The notes: a model not told the origin generated them from the letters alone. DNA of 64,000 nucleotides from Ornithinimicrobium pratense (GCF_008843165.1 NZ_CP044427.1:1054001-1118000); one strand, 5' to 3'. Shown: positions 55,435 to 64,000, counted from the stretch's first letter. A program made the numbers and translations.

Positions 55435-57695
55435 GTGGGTGAGCGCTCCACCACCCGCACCGGGAGGCTCATGAGCCGGTAGGCGACCTCTGGCCGGTCA
55501 ATACGACGGGCGGTGAGCAGCACCCGGTAGGTGCCGGGCTCCAGTCCGCAGCCCACCTGCGCCTGCAGATCGTCGGTCTGCACCTCATGCAGGTGGTCAG
55601 CGCCCTGCACCAATGTGAAGGTCTGCCGCAGCGGCGCCCCGTCGGCCAGCCGGCCGACACGCTGGGCCAGCACCCGTGAGCCGTCGACCCAGGCGTGGCA
55701 GGCGGGGCCCAAGGGTGTCGCCGGATCGGCCGCCCACGGCTCCAGACCGGCACCCGGCGAGGAGGCGAGGAGCTCGGTCTGGGTTCGAACCCCGCCGGGT
55801 CGGCCGGTGAGGACCGGTTCCGACGGGCCCCCGCGGCCCATCCACCGCCGTAGCACTCCTCGCCGCCCGATCCGCACCTCGGCCGCCAGGGGCTGCGGCG
55901 CAGCGGGGGAGTCCAGCACCCGGAGCAGAGAGGCGACCTTGGCGACCGTGACCGGCGCCGACAGCCGGCCCAGCCCGGTGAGCCTGGCCAGGTCGGCGAC
56001 AGTGCGCTCCGGCAGCACCGCCGGGTCCCCGGCCAGGTCGTGCAGGCGCCACAGCCCCTCGACCGTGGCCCGGTGCGTCTGCCCGCGCACCTCGAACCGG
56101 TGCGGACCGCTCCACCGTCCGCGACGGGCGTGGTTCTGATCCTCCTGGGCGAAGTAGTCCGGGAACTGCTCCCGGGTGAACGGACCGGTGGGCCCGGGTG
56201 GTGGCCGGAAGTCGGGGTCTCGCTGGGCCCAGACCTCTGTGGGCCAGGAGGTCTCCGCAAACGGCATCCGGTTCAGCTCGGGCGCGACCCGCTCGACGAG
56301 GTCGAAGACGGCCGTCCCCCGGTGCCGCTCCCAGTAGGGCAGCAGGTAGGCGGCGCGGAGCAGCTCGGGCGTCGCGAGCGGGTACAGCGGGAGCGCCCGG
56401 GCGTCGAGGGACTGCAGCATGTGCCCGAAGTGGGAACGGTTGCGGTGCAGCAGGTAGTGGTAGTTGAGCTGCTCGTTGATCGCCGCGGACGGCAGGGGTG
56501 CGAAGGAGCGGGCGACCAGGTCCTGCCCGGCCGCGACCACCGGCGGTGGCAGGTGCGCCTCGGGGTGCACGATCATGGTGTGCAAGGTGGCCAGGTCTTG
56601 GCCCAGCGTCGCGCGCTTGCGGCCCATCGCCCGCACCCAGGCCCTGGGAGCGATGATCGCCCGGTGGCCCGAACGCACGGTCTCCCCGCCTGCGCCGCGG
56701 ATGGCCACGTGCGGCTCGACGGGCCAGCGCAGCTGACGGGCGGCGGGGAAGGACCAGCTGTTGCCAGCGGCATAGCTCTGGTGCAGCTCCAGGCTCTCCG
56801 CCCAGGACAGCATCCGGTCCTGGTAGTCCGGCTCCACCGTCCAGGACAGGTCGAAGTGCCGGCGCAGGCTGTCGGTGACGGCGAGGTCGCGCCAGATGAC
56901 CGAGCGGCCCTGGGCGTCGGCCCACCGCACCGGGTCGGCTGCCGACACACTCACGTGGGGCAGCACCCCCGCGTGCTGCAGCAGGCCGTACACCGCCCGG
57001 CTGTCCTTGCCACCGGAGCTGTAGAGGCGCAGGTCAGGCCAGCCGGCGTCGGCCACCGACCGGATCAGTCGTGTGGCCCGGTCGATGCCAGCGTCGAGCA
57101 ACTCCTCGTAGGAGCGGCCCTGCGGGTCGGTGGTCACCGGCCGCTCGTGCAGCTCCCAGCCGTCGACGTCCATGACCAGCAGTTCGGTGGGGCGCAGCAG
57201 GCGGATGCCGGAGACGAAGGTCTCCTCGCTCCAGTGCGAGCGCGTCAGGATGTGCGCCGAGGCCAGGGTGGTCAGCGCGAACGGCCAGTTGACCTCCAGC
57301 CGGACGCCGTCGGCGCGCAGCCGGTCGACGAGCGCGTCCAACGTTGTGCCGAGGTAGACGTCCTGCTTGCGCCCGCGCGGGTGGGCGTAGGTGAACAGGT
57401 GCCCGAAACCGTGGACGTCAGTGAGCGCGACCGCGGTCCGCGCCTCGTCGTCGGTGAGCAGCCCGGCCCACTGACCGGTCCCGTCCTCCAGGACGTCCAG
57501 GCCCAGCGGCTCGGGAGCTCGGCCGTAGACCTCGACCGGGCCGGTGTCCGGCAGCAGGAGCAACCCCTCGGCCTGCCGCAGCCGCACCCCGGCGCGCCGC
57601 GCGCCGTCCCACCGGGGCCTGCCCGGGCCCACGTCGCGCACGACCCAGCACGCAGTCCGGTGACGCAGTGGGGTAGGGATCATCGGTGAAGCCAT
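55431..57695 (-). CDS. Asparagine-synthase-like (PP-loop) protein, orphan
   Basis: A 754-residue protein. Residues about 85-190 resemble the end of an AsnB N-terminal domain (TTLDALVDRLRADG, FVSGIRLLRPTELLVMDVDGWEL), but the essential N-terminal cysteine of glutamine amidotransferases is missing. Residues about 220-470 form an ATP-pyrophosphatase domain with the PP-loop S227-G-G-K-D-S232. The last 280 residues resemble nothing I recognise. It may adenylate a carboxylate and transfer an amine without using glutamine; substrate unknown. TACGGT (plus-strand 57704-57709) eight bases upstream suggests leaderless expression. Neighbours give no pathway clue. Confidence 0.78.
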   Translation of the reverse strand: MASPMIPTPLRHRTACWVVRDVGPGRPRWDGARRAGVRLRQAEGLLLLPDTGPVEVYGRAPEPLGLDVLEDGTGQWAGLLTDDEARTAVALTDVHGFGHLFTYAHPRGRKQDVYLGTTLDALVDRLRADGVRLEVNWPFALTTLASAHILTRSHWSEETFVSGIRLLRPTELLVMDVDGWELHERPVTTDPQGRSYEELLDAGIDRATRLIRSVADAGWPDLRLYSSGGKDSRAVYGLLQHAGVLPHVSVSAADPVRWADAQGRSVIWRDLAVTDSLRRHFDLSWTVEPDYQDRMLSWAESLELHQSYAAGNSWSFPAARQLRWPVEPHVAIRGAGGETVRSGHRAIIAPRAWVRAMGRKRATLGQDLATLHTMIVHPEAHLPPPVVAAGQDLVARSFAPLPSAAINEQLNYHYLLHRNRSHFGHMLQSLDARALPLYPLATPELLRAAYLLPYWERHRGTAVFDLVERVAPELNRMPFAETSWPTEVWAQRDPDFRPPPGPTGPFTREQFPDYFAQEDQNHARRGRWSGPHRFEVRGQTHRATVEGLWRLHDLAGDPAVLPERTVADLARLTGLGRLSAPVTVAKVASLLRVLDSPAAPQPLAAEVRIGRRGVLRRWMGRGGPSEPVLTGRPGGVRTQTELLASSPGAGLEPWAADPATPLGPACHAWVDGSRVLAQRVGRLADGAPLRQTFTLVQGADHLHEVQTDDLQAQVGCGLEPGTYRVLLTARRIDRPEVAYRLMSLPVRVVERSPT

Positions 57696-57703
57696 CGTCC
57701 CCT

Positions 57704-57709
57704 ACCGTA
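57704..57709 (-). promoter_or_regulatory. Probable -10 element of the asparagine-synthase-like gene
   Basis: On the minus strand TACGGT lies eight bases before the ATG at 57695 with little room for a ribosome-binding site. Confidence 0.35.
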
Positions 57710-57894
57710 GCCGCCGCCAGGGCCAGGCCCGAGGTCTGCGGCAAGAGGTGCCATGGGGAAGGGGGACGCCAGGGCAGGCCGACCACAGCATCCGCTTTTC
57801 ACCGCGCGCCGTGCACGCTGCCGGGTGATGCTGGGAGCGGCCAGTTTCCCCACCACCGTCCGCCCTCACCGGGTGACGGAGCATAGGAGAAGAC

Positions 57895-58662
57895 ATGACG
57901 ACGCAGGTCGAGAAGTCCACGATCGTGAACGTGCCGGTGAGCACCGTGTACAACCAGTGGACGCAGTTCGAGGAGTTCCCGCACTTCATGGGCGGTGTCC
58001 AGAAGGTCACCCAGCTGGGCGACGACCGGCTGGAGTGGGTCGCCGAGATCGCCGGGGTCAAGCGACGCTGGGAGGCCAGGATCGTGGAGCAGGTCCCGGA
58101 CCAGAAGGTGGCGTGGGCCGCCACCGAGGGCGCGACCAACGCCGGCGCCGTGCGGTTCGAGGACCTTGGCGGCAGCCAGACCCGTATCCACCTTTCGCTG
58201 TCCTACGAGCCCGAGGGGCTCGTGGAGAAGGTGGGCGACAAGCTCAATGTGGTCGAGAATCAGGCCGAGGGTGACCTTGAGCGTTTCAAGACATTCATCG
58301 AGTCCGAGGGTTACGCCACCGGCGCGTGGCGCGGGTCGGTCAACGAGGGTGCCGGGGTCGGCACGCCGGACGCCACTGATGCGGCTACCTCCAAGGGGGA
58401 CAGTGGCAAGGCCGGGATCTCCGGCAAGGCAGCGGCCGCCGCCGGGGTCGGGGTGGCTGCGGCCGCAGCGGCCGCGATGGCCGGCAAGAACAAGCGCGGG
58501 TCGAAAGACTCATCGGACGAAGAGGTCGTGATCGTCGAGGAGACTGTCGTCGTGGGTGAACTGGACGAGACCGGGCTGGACACCGTGTCGCCCGTCGTGG
58601 ACCCCGCCCTGCCCCCCAGCGACGGCGACGACCTCGGCACCGGGTCGGCGCCCCGCACCTGA
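57895..58662 (+). CDS. SRPBCC (polyketide cyclase / START-like) protein with Ala-rich tail
   Basis: A 255-residue protein. Residues 1-145 are an SRPBCC lipid- or ligand-binding fold (STIVNVPVSTVYNQWTQFEEFPHFMGGV, WEARIVEQVPDQKVAWAA, LSYEPEGLVEKVGDKL), close to actinobacterial cyclase/dehydrase-like proteins. Residues about 165-195 are an Ala/Gly-rich hydrophobic stretch (AAAAAGVGVAAAAAAAMAG) bounded by lysines, then an acidic tail. The stretch could be a weak membrane anchor. Ligand unknown. TAGGAG precedes the ATG, and a strong hairpin terminator follows. Confidence 0.82.
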   Translation: MTTQVEKSTIVNVPVSTVYNQWTQFEEFPHFMGGVQKVTQLGDDRLEWVAEIAGVKRRWEARIVEQVPDQKVAWAATEGATNAGAVRFEDLGGSQTRIHLSLSYEPEGLVEKVGDKLNVVENQAEGDLERFKTFIESEGYATGAWRGSVNEGAGVGTPDATDAATSKGDSGKAGISGKAAAAAGVGVAAAAAAAMAGKNKRGSKDSSDEEVVIVEETVVVGELDETGLDTVSPVVDPALPPSDGDDLGTGSAPRT

Positions 58663-58675
58663 GATCAGGACGCGA

Positions 58676-58703
58676 GCGGGGCGGTGCAGGTGCACCGCCC
58701 CGC
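58676..58703 (+). terminator. Hairpin terminator after the SRPBCC gene
   Basis: A perfect 12-bp stem (GCGGGGCGGTGC and its complement) with an AGGT loop, 13 bases after the stop, followed by TTCTCG. Confidence 0.75.
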
Positions 58704-58796
58704 TTCTCGAAGCACGGGCACTCGGGCACGGAACCCCTAGCAGTGTCGGGCCCGGGGTTCACGCCGACCGATATCGGATCATCGTGAGTCCGCAGG

Positions 58797-58802
58797 TAGC
58801 GT
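58797..58802 (+). promoter_or_regulatory. Probable -10 element of a leaderless oligopeptidase B transcript
   Basis: TAGCGT lies seven bases before the GTG at 58810, with no ribosome-binding site. Confidence 0.45.
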
Positions 58803-58809
58803 GGGGCGG

Positions 58810-60957
58810 GTGACCGTAGACACCACCCCGCCCGTCGCCGCCCGCCGCGAGACCGTCCGCAGCCACCACGGCGAGGACGTCGTCGACGCCTACGAGTGGC
58901 TGCGAGACAAGTCGGACCCGGAGGTGATCGCCCACCTGGAGGCGGAGAACGCCTGGACGCAGGCGCGCACCGGGCACCTGGAGGGCCTGCGCGACCGCAT
59001 CTTCGCTGAGATCAAGGGCCGCACCCAGGAGACCGACCTCTCGGTCCCCGTCCGGCACCGCGACTGGTGGTACTACACCCGCACCGTCGAGGGCCAGCAG
59101 TATGCGGTGCACGGCCGGGTCGCGGTCGGGGAGAGCCCCGACCGCCCGGTGCTCGACCCCGGCAGCGCACCGGAGGGGGAGGAGCTGCTGCTGGACGGCA
59201 ACGCCGAGGCTGCGGGTGAGGAGTTCTTCTCCTTGGGCGCCTTCGACGTCAGCCCGGCCGGCGACCGGCTGGCCTACGCCGTGGACACCACCGGTGACGA
59301 GCGCTTCGACGTGCGGGTCAAGGACCTGCGCACCGGCGAGGTCATCGACACCGCCGTCACCGGCATCGGCTACGGCACCGCCTGGTCCGCCGAGGGTGAC
59401 CACCTCTTCTACACCCGCGTCGACGACGCGTGGCGCCCGTTCCAGGTGTGGCGGCACGCCGTCGGCAGCTCCGCCGACCAGGACGTGCTGGTCTACCAAG
59501 AGGACGACGAGCGGTTCTGGATGGGCGTGGGCACCTCCCGGGACGACCGACATGTGCTCATCGCGCTCGGCAGCAAGAACACCTCCGAGTTCCGCATCCT
59601 GGAGGCCGACGACCCGACCGGTGAGTTCCGCGTGGTCGCCCCCCGCGAGGAGGGCGTGGAGTATGACGTGGAGCCGGCCGGCGACCGTCTCTGGATCGTG
59701 CACAACAAGGGGCATCGCGACTTCGAGCTCGCCGTCGCCCCGATGGGCTCGGCGTCCGCCGACGACTGGACCACCGTGCTACCCGGCGAGGAGGGGGTGC
59801 GGATCAGCGGGGTCGACGCCTTCGCCGGGCACCTGGCGGTCTCCCTGCGCCGTGACGGCCTGACCCAGGTGCAGGTCCTGCCGCTGTCCGCCGACGGACG
59901 CCCCGTGGGTGCGGGCTACCAGGTGCCGATCGAGGAGGAGGTCTACTCGATCGACACCGGTGCCAACCCGACCTACGACACCGACACCCTGCAGGTGGTG
60001 ATCGAGTCGCTGGTCACCCCGCGCAGCGTCTACGACCTGGATCTGGCCTCCGGCGCGCTGACCCTGGCCAAGCGTCAGCCCGTCCTCGGGGGCTACGACC
60101 CGAAGGACTACCAGCAGCACCGGCTGTGGGCCATCGCCGCCGACGGCACCCGGATCCCGATCTCCCTGGTCGCCCGCAAGGGCATCGCCCCCGACGGCAC
60201 CGCACCCGGCCTGCTCTACGGCTACGGCTCCTACGAGATCTCCATCGACCCCTACTTCTCCGTCTCCAGGCTGTCCTACCTGGACCGGGGCGTGGTCTAC
60301 GCGGTCGCGCACGTGCGCGGCGGCGGCGAGATGGGCCGCGGCTGGTATGAGTCCGGGCGGATGGAGCACAAGACCAACACCTTCACCGACTTCATCGCCT
60401 GCGCCGACCACGTCGTCGACAGCGGCTGGGTGGCGCCGGACCGGCTCGCCGCCGAGGGCCGCTCCGCCGGCGGCCTGCTCATGGGCGCCGTGGTGAACCT
60501 GGCCCCCGAGCGGTTCCGGGTCGTGCACGCAGGGGTCGCCTTCGTCGACGCGCTGACCACGATCCTGGACCCCTCCCTGCCGCTGACCGTCGGTGAGTGG
60601 GAGGAGTGGGGCAACCCGGTGGAGTCGGCCGAGATCTACGCCTTGATGCGCTCCTACAGCCCCTACGAGAACATCCGGCCCGTGCAGTACCCCGCGATCC
60701 TGGCCACCACCGGCCTGAACGACACCCGCGTCTTCTTCGTCGAGCCGGCCAAGTGGGTCGCCCGACTGCGGGAGACCGTCACCAACGACCCGCACGAGCG
60801 CCCGATCCTGCTCAAGACCGAGATGGTCGCCGGCCACGGCGGCAAGACCGGGCGGTATGACGCGTGGCACGAAACGGCCTTCGAGATCGCCTTCATGCTG
60901 GACCAGCTGGGCGTGGGTGGGGACGAGCACGGGGTCGAGCACGGTGAGGGTGCCTGA
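58810..60957 (+). CDS. ptrB: Oligopeptidase B (S9A prolyl oligopeptidase family)
   Basis: A 715-residue serine peptidase that cleaves peptides, usually shorter than 30 residues, after Arg or Lys. The N-terminal segment (DVVDAYEWLRDKSDPEVIAHLEAENAWT) and beta-propeller precede an alpha/beta-hydrolase domain (YGSYEISIDPYFS, AHVRGGGEMGRGWYESGR). The catalytic serine is in EGRSAGGLLMG, the aspartate in GLNDTRVFF and the histidine in AGHGGKTGR. No signal peptide is present, so it is cytoplasmic. The GTG at 58810 is supported by a -10 box seven bases upstream. Confidence 0.94.
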   Translation: MTVDTTPPVAARRETVRSHHGEDVVDAYEWLRDKSDPEVIAHLEAENAWTQARTGHLEGLRDRIFAEIKGRTQETDLSVPVRHRDWWYYTRTVEGQQYAVHGRVAVGESPDRPVLDPGSAPEGEELLLDGNAEAAGEEFFSLGAFDVSPAGDRLAYAVDTTGDERFDVRVKDLRTGEVIDTAVTGIGYGTAWSAEGDHLFYTRVDDAWRPFQVWRHAVGSSADQDVLVYQEDDERFWMGVGTSRDDRHVLIALGSKNTSEFRILEADDPTGEFRVVAPREEGVEYDVEPAGDRLWIVHNKGHRDFELAVAPMGSASADDWTTVLPGEEGVRISGVDAFAGHLAVSLRRDGLTQVQVLPLSADGRPVGAGYQVPIEEEVYSIDTGANPTYDTDTLQVVIESLVTPRSVYDLDLASGALTLAKRQPVLGGYDPKDYQQHRLWAIAADGTRIPISLVARKGIAPDGTAPGLLYGYGSYEISIDPYFSVSRLSYLDRGVVYAVAHVRGGGEMGRGWYESGRMEHKTNTFTDFIACADHVVDSGWVAPDRLAAEGRSAGGLLMGAVVNLAPERFRVVHAGVAFVDALTTILDPSLPLTVGEWEEWGNPVESAEIYALMRSYSPYENIRPVQYPAILATTGLNDTRVFFVEPAKWVARLRETVTNDPHERPILLKTEMVAGHGGKTGRYDAWHETAFEIAFMLDQLGVGGDEHGVEHGEGA

Positions 60958-60982
60958 CCCGACCCGGCAGGGCAAGACCTTA

Positions 60983-60999
60983 CGTGACGGCATGTCACG
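60983..60999. promoter_or_regulatory. Inverted repeat upstream of the peptide-transport operon
   Basis: CGTGAC-GGCAT-GTCACG, perfect 6-bp arms with a 5-base spacer, about 110 bases before the binding-protein start. A third related GGTGAC half-site begins at 61003. This is typical operator geometry; no regulator gene is in view. Confidence 0.35.
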
Positions 61000-61108
61000 A
61001 TCCGGTGACAATCGCCCCACAGGCCACATCGGTAGTTGTCTCGGCGGCCCCGGATAGGTCACCGTGTGTCTCATCCGCATTCCCGACCAGCGAAGGAGCT
61101 GATCCGCG

Positions 61109-62767
61109 TTGATCATTCGACGACCTGCTTTCAGGTTGGCGGCCGCTACCGCAGCCGCAACCCTGGTGCTTGCCGCCTGCAACGGCGGTAGTGACGACGT
61201 CGACCCGGACCCGGACGGCCCCGACCAGACGGTCGGTGAGGCCGGCGAGGGGGACGACGAGACCGGTGAGCCCGGCGCCGCCGGCGGCGAGTTCACCATC
61301 TACAACTGCGAGCCCCAGAACCTGCAGACCGGCAGCTCCTCGGAGGTCTGCGGCAGCAAGGTCCTCGACCAGCTCTACAGCGGGCTGACCTCGATCGACT
61401 ACGACAGCGGCGAGGTCGTCGGCGTGGTCGCCTCCGACTGGGAGACTGAGGACGCTCAGAACTGGACCTTCACGATCCGGGACGACTTCACCTTCCACAA
61501 CGGCGACCCGGTGACCGCGCAGACCTTCGTCGACACGTGGAACTGGATCGTCAACCCGGACAACGGCCAGACCCAGGGGGCCTTCTTCGACAAGATCGAG
61601 GGCTACCAGGAGGTCGTCGACGGGGACGCCACGGAGATGTCCGGTCTGTCCGCCCCCGACGACACCACGCTGGAGATCACGCTCTCCGAGCCGTTCTCGC
61701 CGTTCCCTGCGCAACTCAGCTACACCGCCTTCTACCCGCTGCCCGAGGTGGCCTTCGAGGACATCGCCGCCTTCCAGGAGGCGCCGATCGGCAACGGCCG
61801 CTACCAGATGGACGGCGAGTGGGTGCACAACGTCGAGATCGCGATGACCCGCTACGAGGACTGGCCGGGCGACTCGCCCGGGCTGGCGGACCGGATCGTC
61901 TGGACGATCTACTCCGACGTCAACACCGCATACCTTGACGTGCAGGCGGGCGCGCTCGACATCCTGGACGGCATCCCGCCGGAGCGGCTGGCCACGGTGG
62001 ACCAGGAGTTCCCCGACCAGTACCAGGAGGACCAGACCAGCTCGTTCACCTACCTGGGCTTCCCCCTCTACCAGGAGGAGTTCCAGGACCCGGACATCCG
62101 GCACGCGCTGTCCATGGCGGTCGACCGGCAGACGATCATCGACACCATCTTCAACGGCGCCCGTGAGCCCGCGACCGGCGTCATCCCGCCGGTGCTGCCG
62201 GAGTACCGCGGTGACGCCTGCAACTACTGCGACTTCGACGCCGAGACGGCACGGCAGATGTACGAGGACGCCGGCGGCCCCTCCGAGCTGACCATCTACT
62301 TCAACTCCGGCGCCGGCCACGAGGAGTGGACCGAGGCCGTGGCGAACATGTGGCAGCAGAACCTGCCGATCGACAGCATCTCGTTCGAGTCGCTGGAGTT
62401 CGCGCAGTACCTCGACCTGCACGACGAAGAGGTCGTTACCGGGCCGTACCGCCTGGGCTGGGTGCTGAGCTACCCGAGCCCGCAGTACGCCATGGAGCCG
62501 CTCTACGGCACGGGTGCCGACTCCAACTACGCGCGGTACAGCAACGAGGAGTTCGACAGCCTCATCGACCAGGCCAACGCCGAGGCCGACGAGGACACCG
62601 CGGCCGAGCTCTACCAGCAGGCCGAGGACATCCTGCTGGAGGACATGCCGGTCATTCCGCTGTGGTACGAGACGAGAACGACGGTCCACAGCACCAACGT
62701 GGACAACATCGTGGTCGACCCGCGGACGTTCGTCCGTGTCGAGCAGGTCGAGGTCACCTCCGGCTGA
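61109..62767 (+). CDS. Peptide ABC transporter substrate-binding lipoprotein (SBP family 5)
   Basis: A 552-residue extracytoplasmic binding protein of the DppA/OppA family. A basic N-terminus, a hydrophobic helix and the lipobox LAAC (cysteine about residue 24) mark it as a lipoprotein for LspA processing. An acidic linker precedes the mature domain. The family segments LYSGLTSIDYDSGEVVGVVASDWE, WTFTIRDDFTFHNGDPVTAQTFV and IRHALSMAVDRQTI are clear. The start is TTG, preceded by GAAGGAG. It heads an operon with two permease genes; the ligand is probably an oligopeptide but is not fixed by sequence. Confidence 0.93.
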   Translation: MIIRRPAFRLAAATAAATLVLAACNGGSDDVDPDPDGPDQTVGEAGEGDDETGEPGAAGGEFTIYNCEPQNLQTGSSSEVCGSKVLDQLYSGLTSIDYDSGEVVGVVASDWETEDAQNWTFTIRDDFTFHNGDPVTAQTFVDTWNWIVNPDNGQTQGAFFDKIEGYQEVVDGDATEMSGLSAPDDTTLEITLSEPFSPFPAQLSYTAFYPLPEVAFEDIAAFQEAPIGNGRYQMDGEWVHNVEIAMTRYEDWPGDSPGLADRIVWTIYSDVNTAYLDVQAGALDILDGIPPERLATVDQEFPDQYQEDQTSSFTYLGFPLYQEEFQDPDIRHALSMAVDRQTIIDTIFNGAREPATGVIPPVLPEYRGDACNYCDFDAETARQMYEDAGGPSELTIYFNSGAGHEEWTEAVANMWQQNLPIDSISFESLEFAQYLDLHDEEVVTGPYRLGWVLSYPSPQYAMEPLYGTGADSNYARYSNEEFDSLIDQANAEADEDTAAELYQQAEDILLEDMPVIPLWYETRTTVHSTNVDNIVVDPRTFVRVEQVEVTSG

Positions 62768-62796
62768 CCCGGTCTCTCCGCCCGACCCGGCACCAT

Positions 62797-62833
62797 GACC
62801 GTCGGGGAGCAGCCCGGCTGCTCCCCGACGGTC
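62797..62833 (+). terminator. Strong hairpin between binding-protein and permease genes
   Basis: A perfect 16-bp stem (GACCGTCGGGGAGCAG and its complement) with a CCCGG loop lies 29 bases after the binding-protein stop. It probably stabilises that mRNA or partly terminates transcription, so the binding protein outnumbers the permeases. Confidence 0.8.
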
Positions 62834-62883
62834 GCCGGGTTCGGGCATGCTAGAGCTCCCAGCCCAACCCTCAGAGGAGCACC

Positions 62884-63807
62884 ATGGCGCGGTACATCAT
62901 CCGCCGGCTGCTGCAGTTCATCCCGGTCACGCTGATCGCGACGTTCATCGTCTTCGCGCTCGTCTTCGCCATCCCCGGCGACCCGATCCGGGCCCTCGCC
63001 GGCGACCGGCCCCTGGCTCCGCACATCGTCGAGGCGATCCGGGCGCGCTACAACCTCGACGACCCGCTGCTGGTGCAGTACGCCAAGTGGCTGGCGAACG
63101 TCTTCCAGGGCGACTTCGGCACGACCTTCCAGGGCCGGCCGGTCAGCGACATCATCGCCCAACGCTTCCCGGTGACGCTGCGGCTCGCGATCGTCGCCTT
63201 CATCATCCAGGCGGTCATCGGCGTGCTGGCCGGGATCCTGGCCGCGGTCCGGCAGAAGGGCTTCGTCGACAGCCTGGTCCAGGTCAGCACCGTGGTGCTG
63301 GTCGCCATCCCGACCCTGGCCATGGCCTTCATCATGCAGGTCGTCTTCGGCCTCCAGCTGGGCTGGTTCCCGATCGCCGGCATCAACCAGGGCTGGTACT
63401 CCTACCTCCTGCCCGGCGCCGCCCTCGCCTCGGTGTCGACGGCGATGGTCGCCCGCCTGGTGCGGACCTCGCTGATCGAGAACCTGCGCGCGGACTACGT
63501 GCGGACCGCGACCGCCAAGGGGATGAAGCGCAGCCGGGTGGTCGGGCGGCACGCCATGCGCAACTCGCTGATCCCGGTCGTCACCTTCCTCGGTGCCGAC
63601 CTGGGCTCGATGCTGGGCGGCACCATCATCATCGAGGGCATCTTCAACATGCCCGGCCTCGGCGGAGAGGTCTTCCGCGCCGTCCGCGCCCAGGAGGGCA
63701 CGGTCGTGGTCGGCATCGTCACCCTCTTCATCCTCTTCTTCGTGGTGATCAACCTGATCGTCGATATCCTCTACGCCTACCTCGACCCGAGGATCCGCTA
63801 TGAGTAA
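62884..63807 (+). CDS. Peptide ABC transporter permease, DppB/OppB type
   Basis: A 307-residue inner-membrane permease with six predicted membrane helices. The N-terminus (ARYIIRRLLQFIPVTLIATFIVF) and the EAA loop (VRTATAKGMKRSRVVGRHAMRNSLIPVV), which contacts the ATPase, are typical of DppB. GAGGAG precedes the ATG. Its last eight bases overlap the next permease, showing operon organisation. Confidence 0.95.
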   Translation: MARYIIRRLLQFIPVTLIATFIVFALVFAIPGDPIRALAGDRPLAPHIVEAIRARYNLDDPLLVQYAKWLANVFQGDFGTTFQGRPVSDIIAQRFPVTLRLAIVAFIIQAVIGVLAGILAAVRQKGFVDSLVQVSTVVLVAIPTLAMAFIMQVVFGLQLGWFPIAGINQGWYSYLLPGAALASVSTAMVARLVRTSLIENLRADYVRTATAKGMKRSRVVGRHAMRNSLIPVVTFLGADLGSMLGGTIIIEGIFNMPGLGGEVFRAVRAQEGTVVVGIVTLFILFFVVINLIVDILYAYLDPRIRYE

Positions 63808-64000
63808 CCAAGCTCCGGACAAGACCACCATCCACGAGGAGGCCACGGCCGGCGCCGAGTCCGGCGAGCTGACCGCCCGCGCTGCCGAGACCTCCGGCGA
63901 CTCCGGTGACGCGGGCGCCAGCCTGTGGGGAGACGCCTGGAAGGAACTGCGCCGCAACCCGTGGTTCATCATCGCCGGGGTGCTGATGCTGGTTTTCGTC
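63800..64000 (+). CDS. Peptide ABC transporter permease, DppC/OppC type (partial)
   Basis: The first 67 residues are visible and the gene runs off the window. A polar N-terminus of about 45 residues (many Glu, Ala and Thr) is followed by LWGDAWKELRRNPWFIIAGVLMLVF, the conserved start of DppC-type permeases. It overlaps the DppB-type gene by eight bases. ATPase genes are expected downstream. Confidence 0.88.
   Translation, partial: MSNQAPDKTTIHEEATAGAESGELTARAAETSGDSGDAGASLWGDAWKELRRNPWFIIAGVLMLVFV

Overview
The window is a contiguous stretch of a high-GC actinobacterial chromosome. The evidence is the GC-rich coding, frequent GTG starts, many probable leaderless genes, a complete actinobacterial division cluster with sepF, yggT and divIVA, a sigma-A with a long Lys/Ala/Thr-rich N-terminus, and families such as DUF4192, DUF2087, PAC2 and CoaE-GrpB. 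Gene order and protein flavour suggest the order Micrococcales (Ornithinimicrobium / Intrasporangiaceae-like), but this is inference. Gene density is high. I saw no tRNA, rRNA, insertion sequence, prophage or CRISPR array.

Layout. 1-6.8 kb: a small monooxygenase-fold protein, DUF2087 and DUF2786 proteins, and the large DEAH helicase HrpA. 6.8-13.7 kb: a minus-strand histidine-utilisation operon, hutU - YjiH-type membrane protein - M20 amidohydrolase - hutF - hutI, joined by short overlaps; hutH and a canonical hutG are absent from the window. 13.9-25.8 kb: a pterin dehydratase-VOC fusion, a glycerophosphodiester phosphodiesterase, CoaE-GrpB, an S9 peptidase, a PAC2 protein, EcsC-like, DUF4192, a universal stress protein, the principal sigma factor, a GNAT acetyltransferase and the ribosome-rescue hydrolase ArfB. 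25.9-30.5 kb: a MoxR - DUF58 - transglutaminase (TgpA-like) operon on the minus strand.

30.8-51.6 kb is the division and cell-wall (dcw) cluster: mraZ, rsmH, ftsL, ftsI, murF, mraY, murD, ftsW, murG, murC, ftsQ, ftsZ, pgeF, yggS, sepF, yggT, divIVA, a DksA/TraR-type zinc-finger gene, lspA and rluD. Most junctions from rsmH to ftsQ are overlaps of 1-4 bases, implying translational coupling. These genes make lipid II and the divisome around FtsZ and SepF, with DivIVA directing polar growth. murE, normally between ftsI and murF, is missing. The mraY 5' end looks frameshifted at a run of six G. FtsI has KSS where KTG is expected.

51.7-64 kb: dnaE, a seven-copy tandem repeat, an orphan asparagine-synthase-like protein, an SRPBCC protein, oligopeptidase B and the start of a peptide ABC transporter operon cut by the window end.

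No wholly new multi-gene system is evident. The most unusual signals are a strongly iterated octamer (GGCATACC / GGTATGCC, 21 copies by eye), the dcw anomalies, the tandem array next to the asparagine-synthase-like gene, two SigR/SigH-type promoter matches (before sigA and the PAC2 gene), and the non-canonical hut operon.
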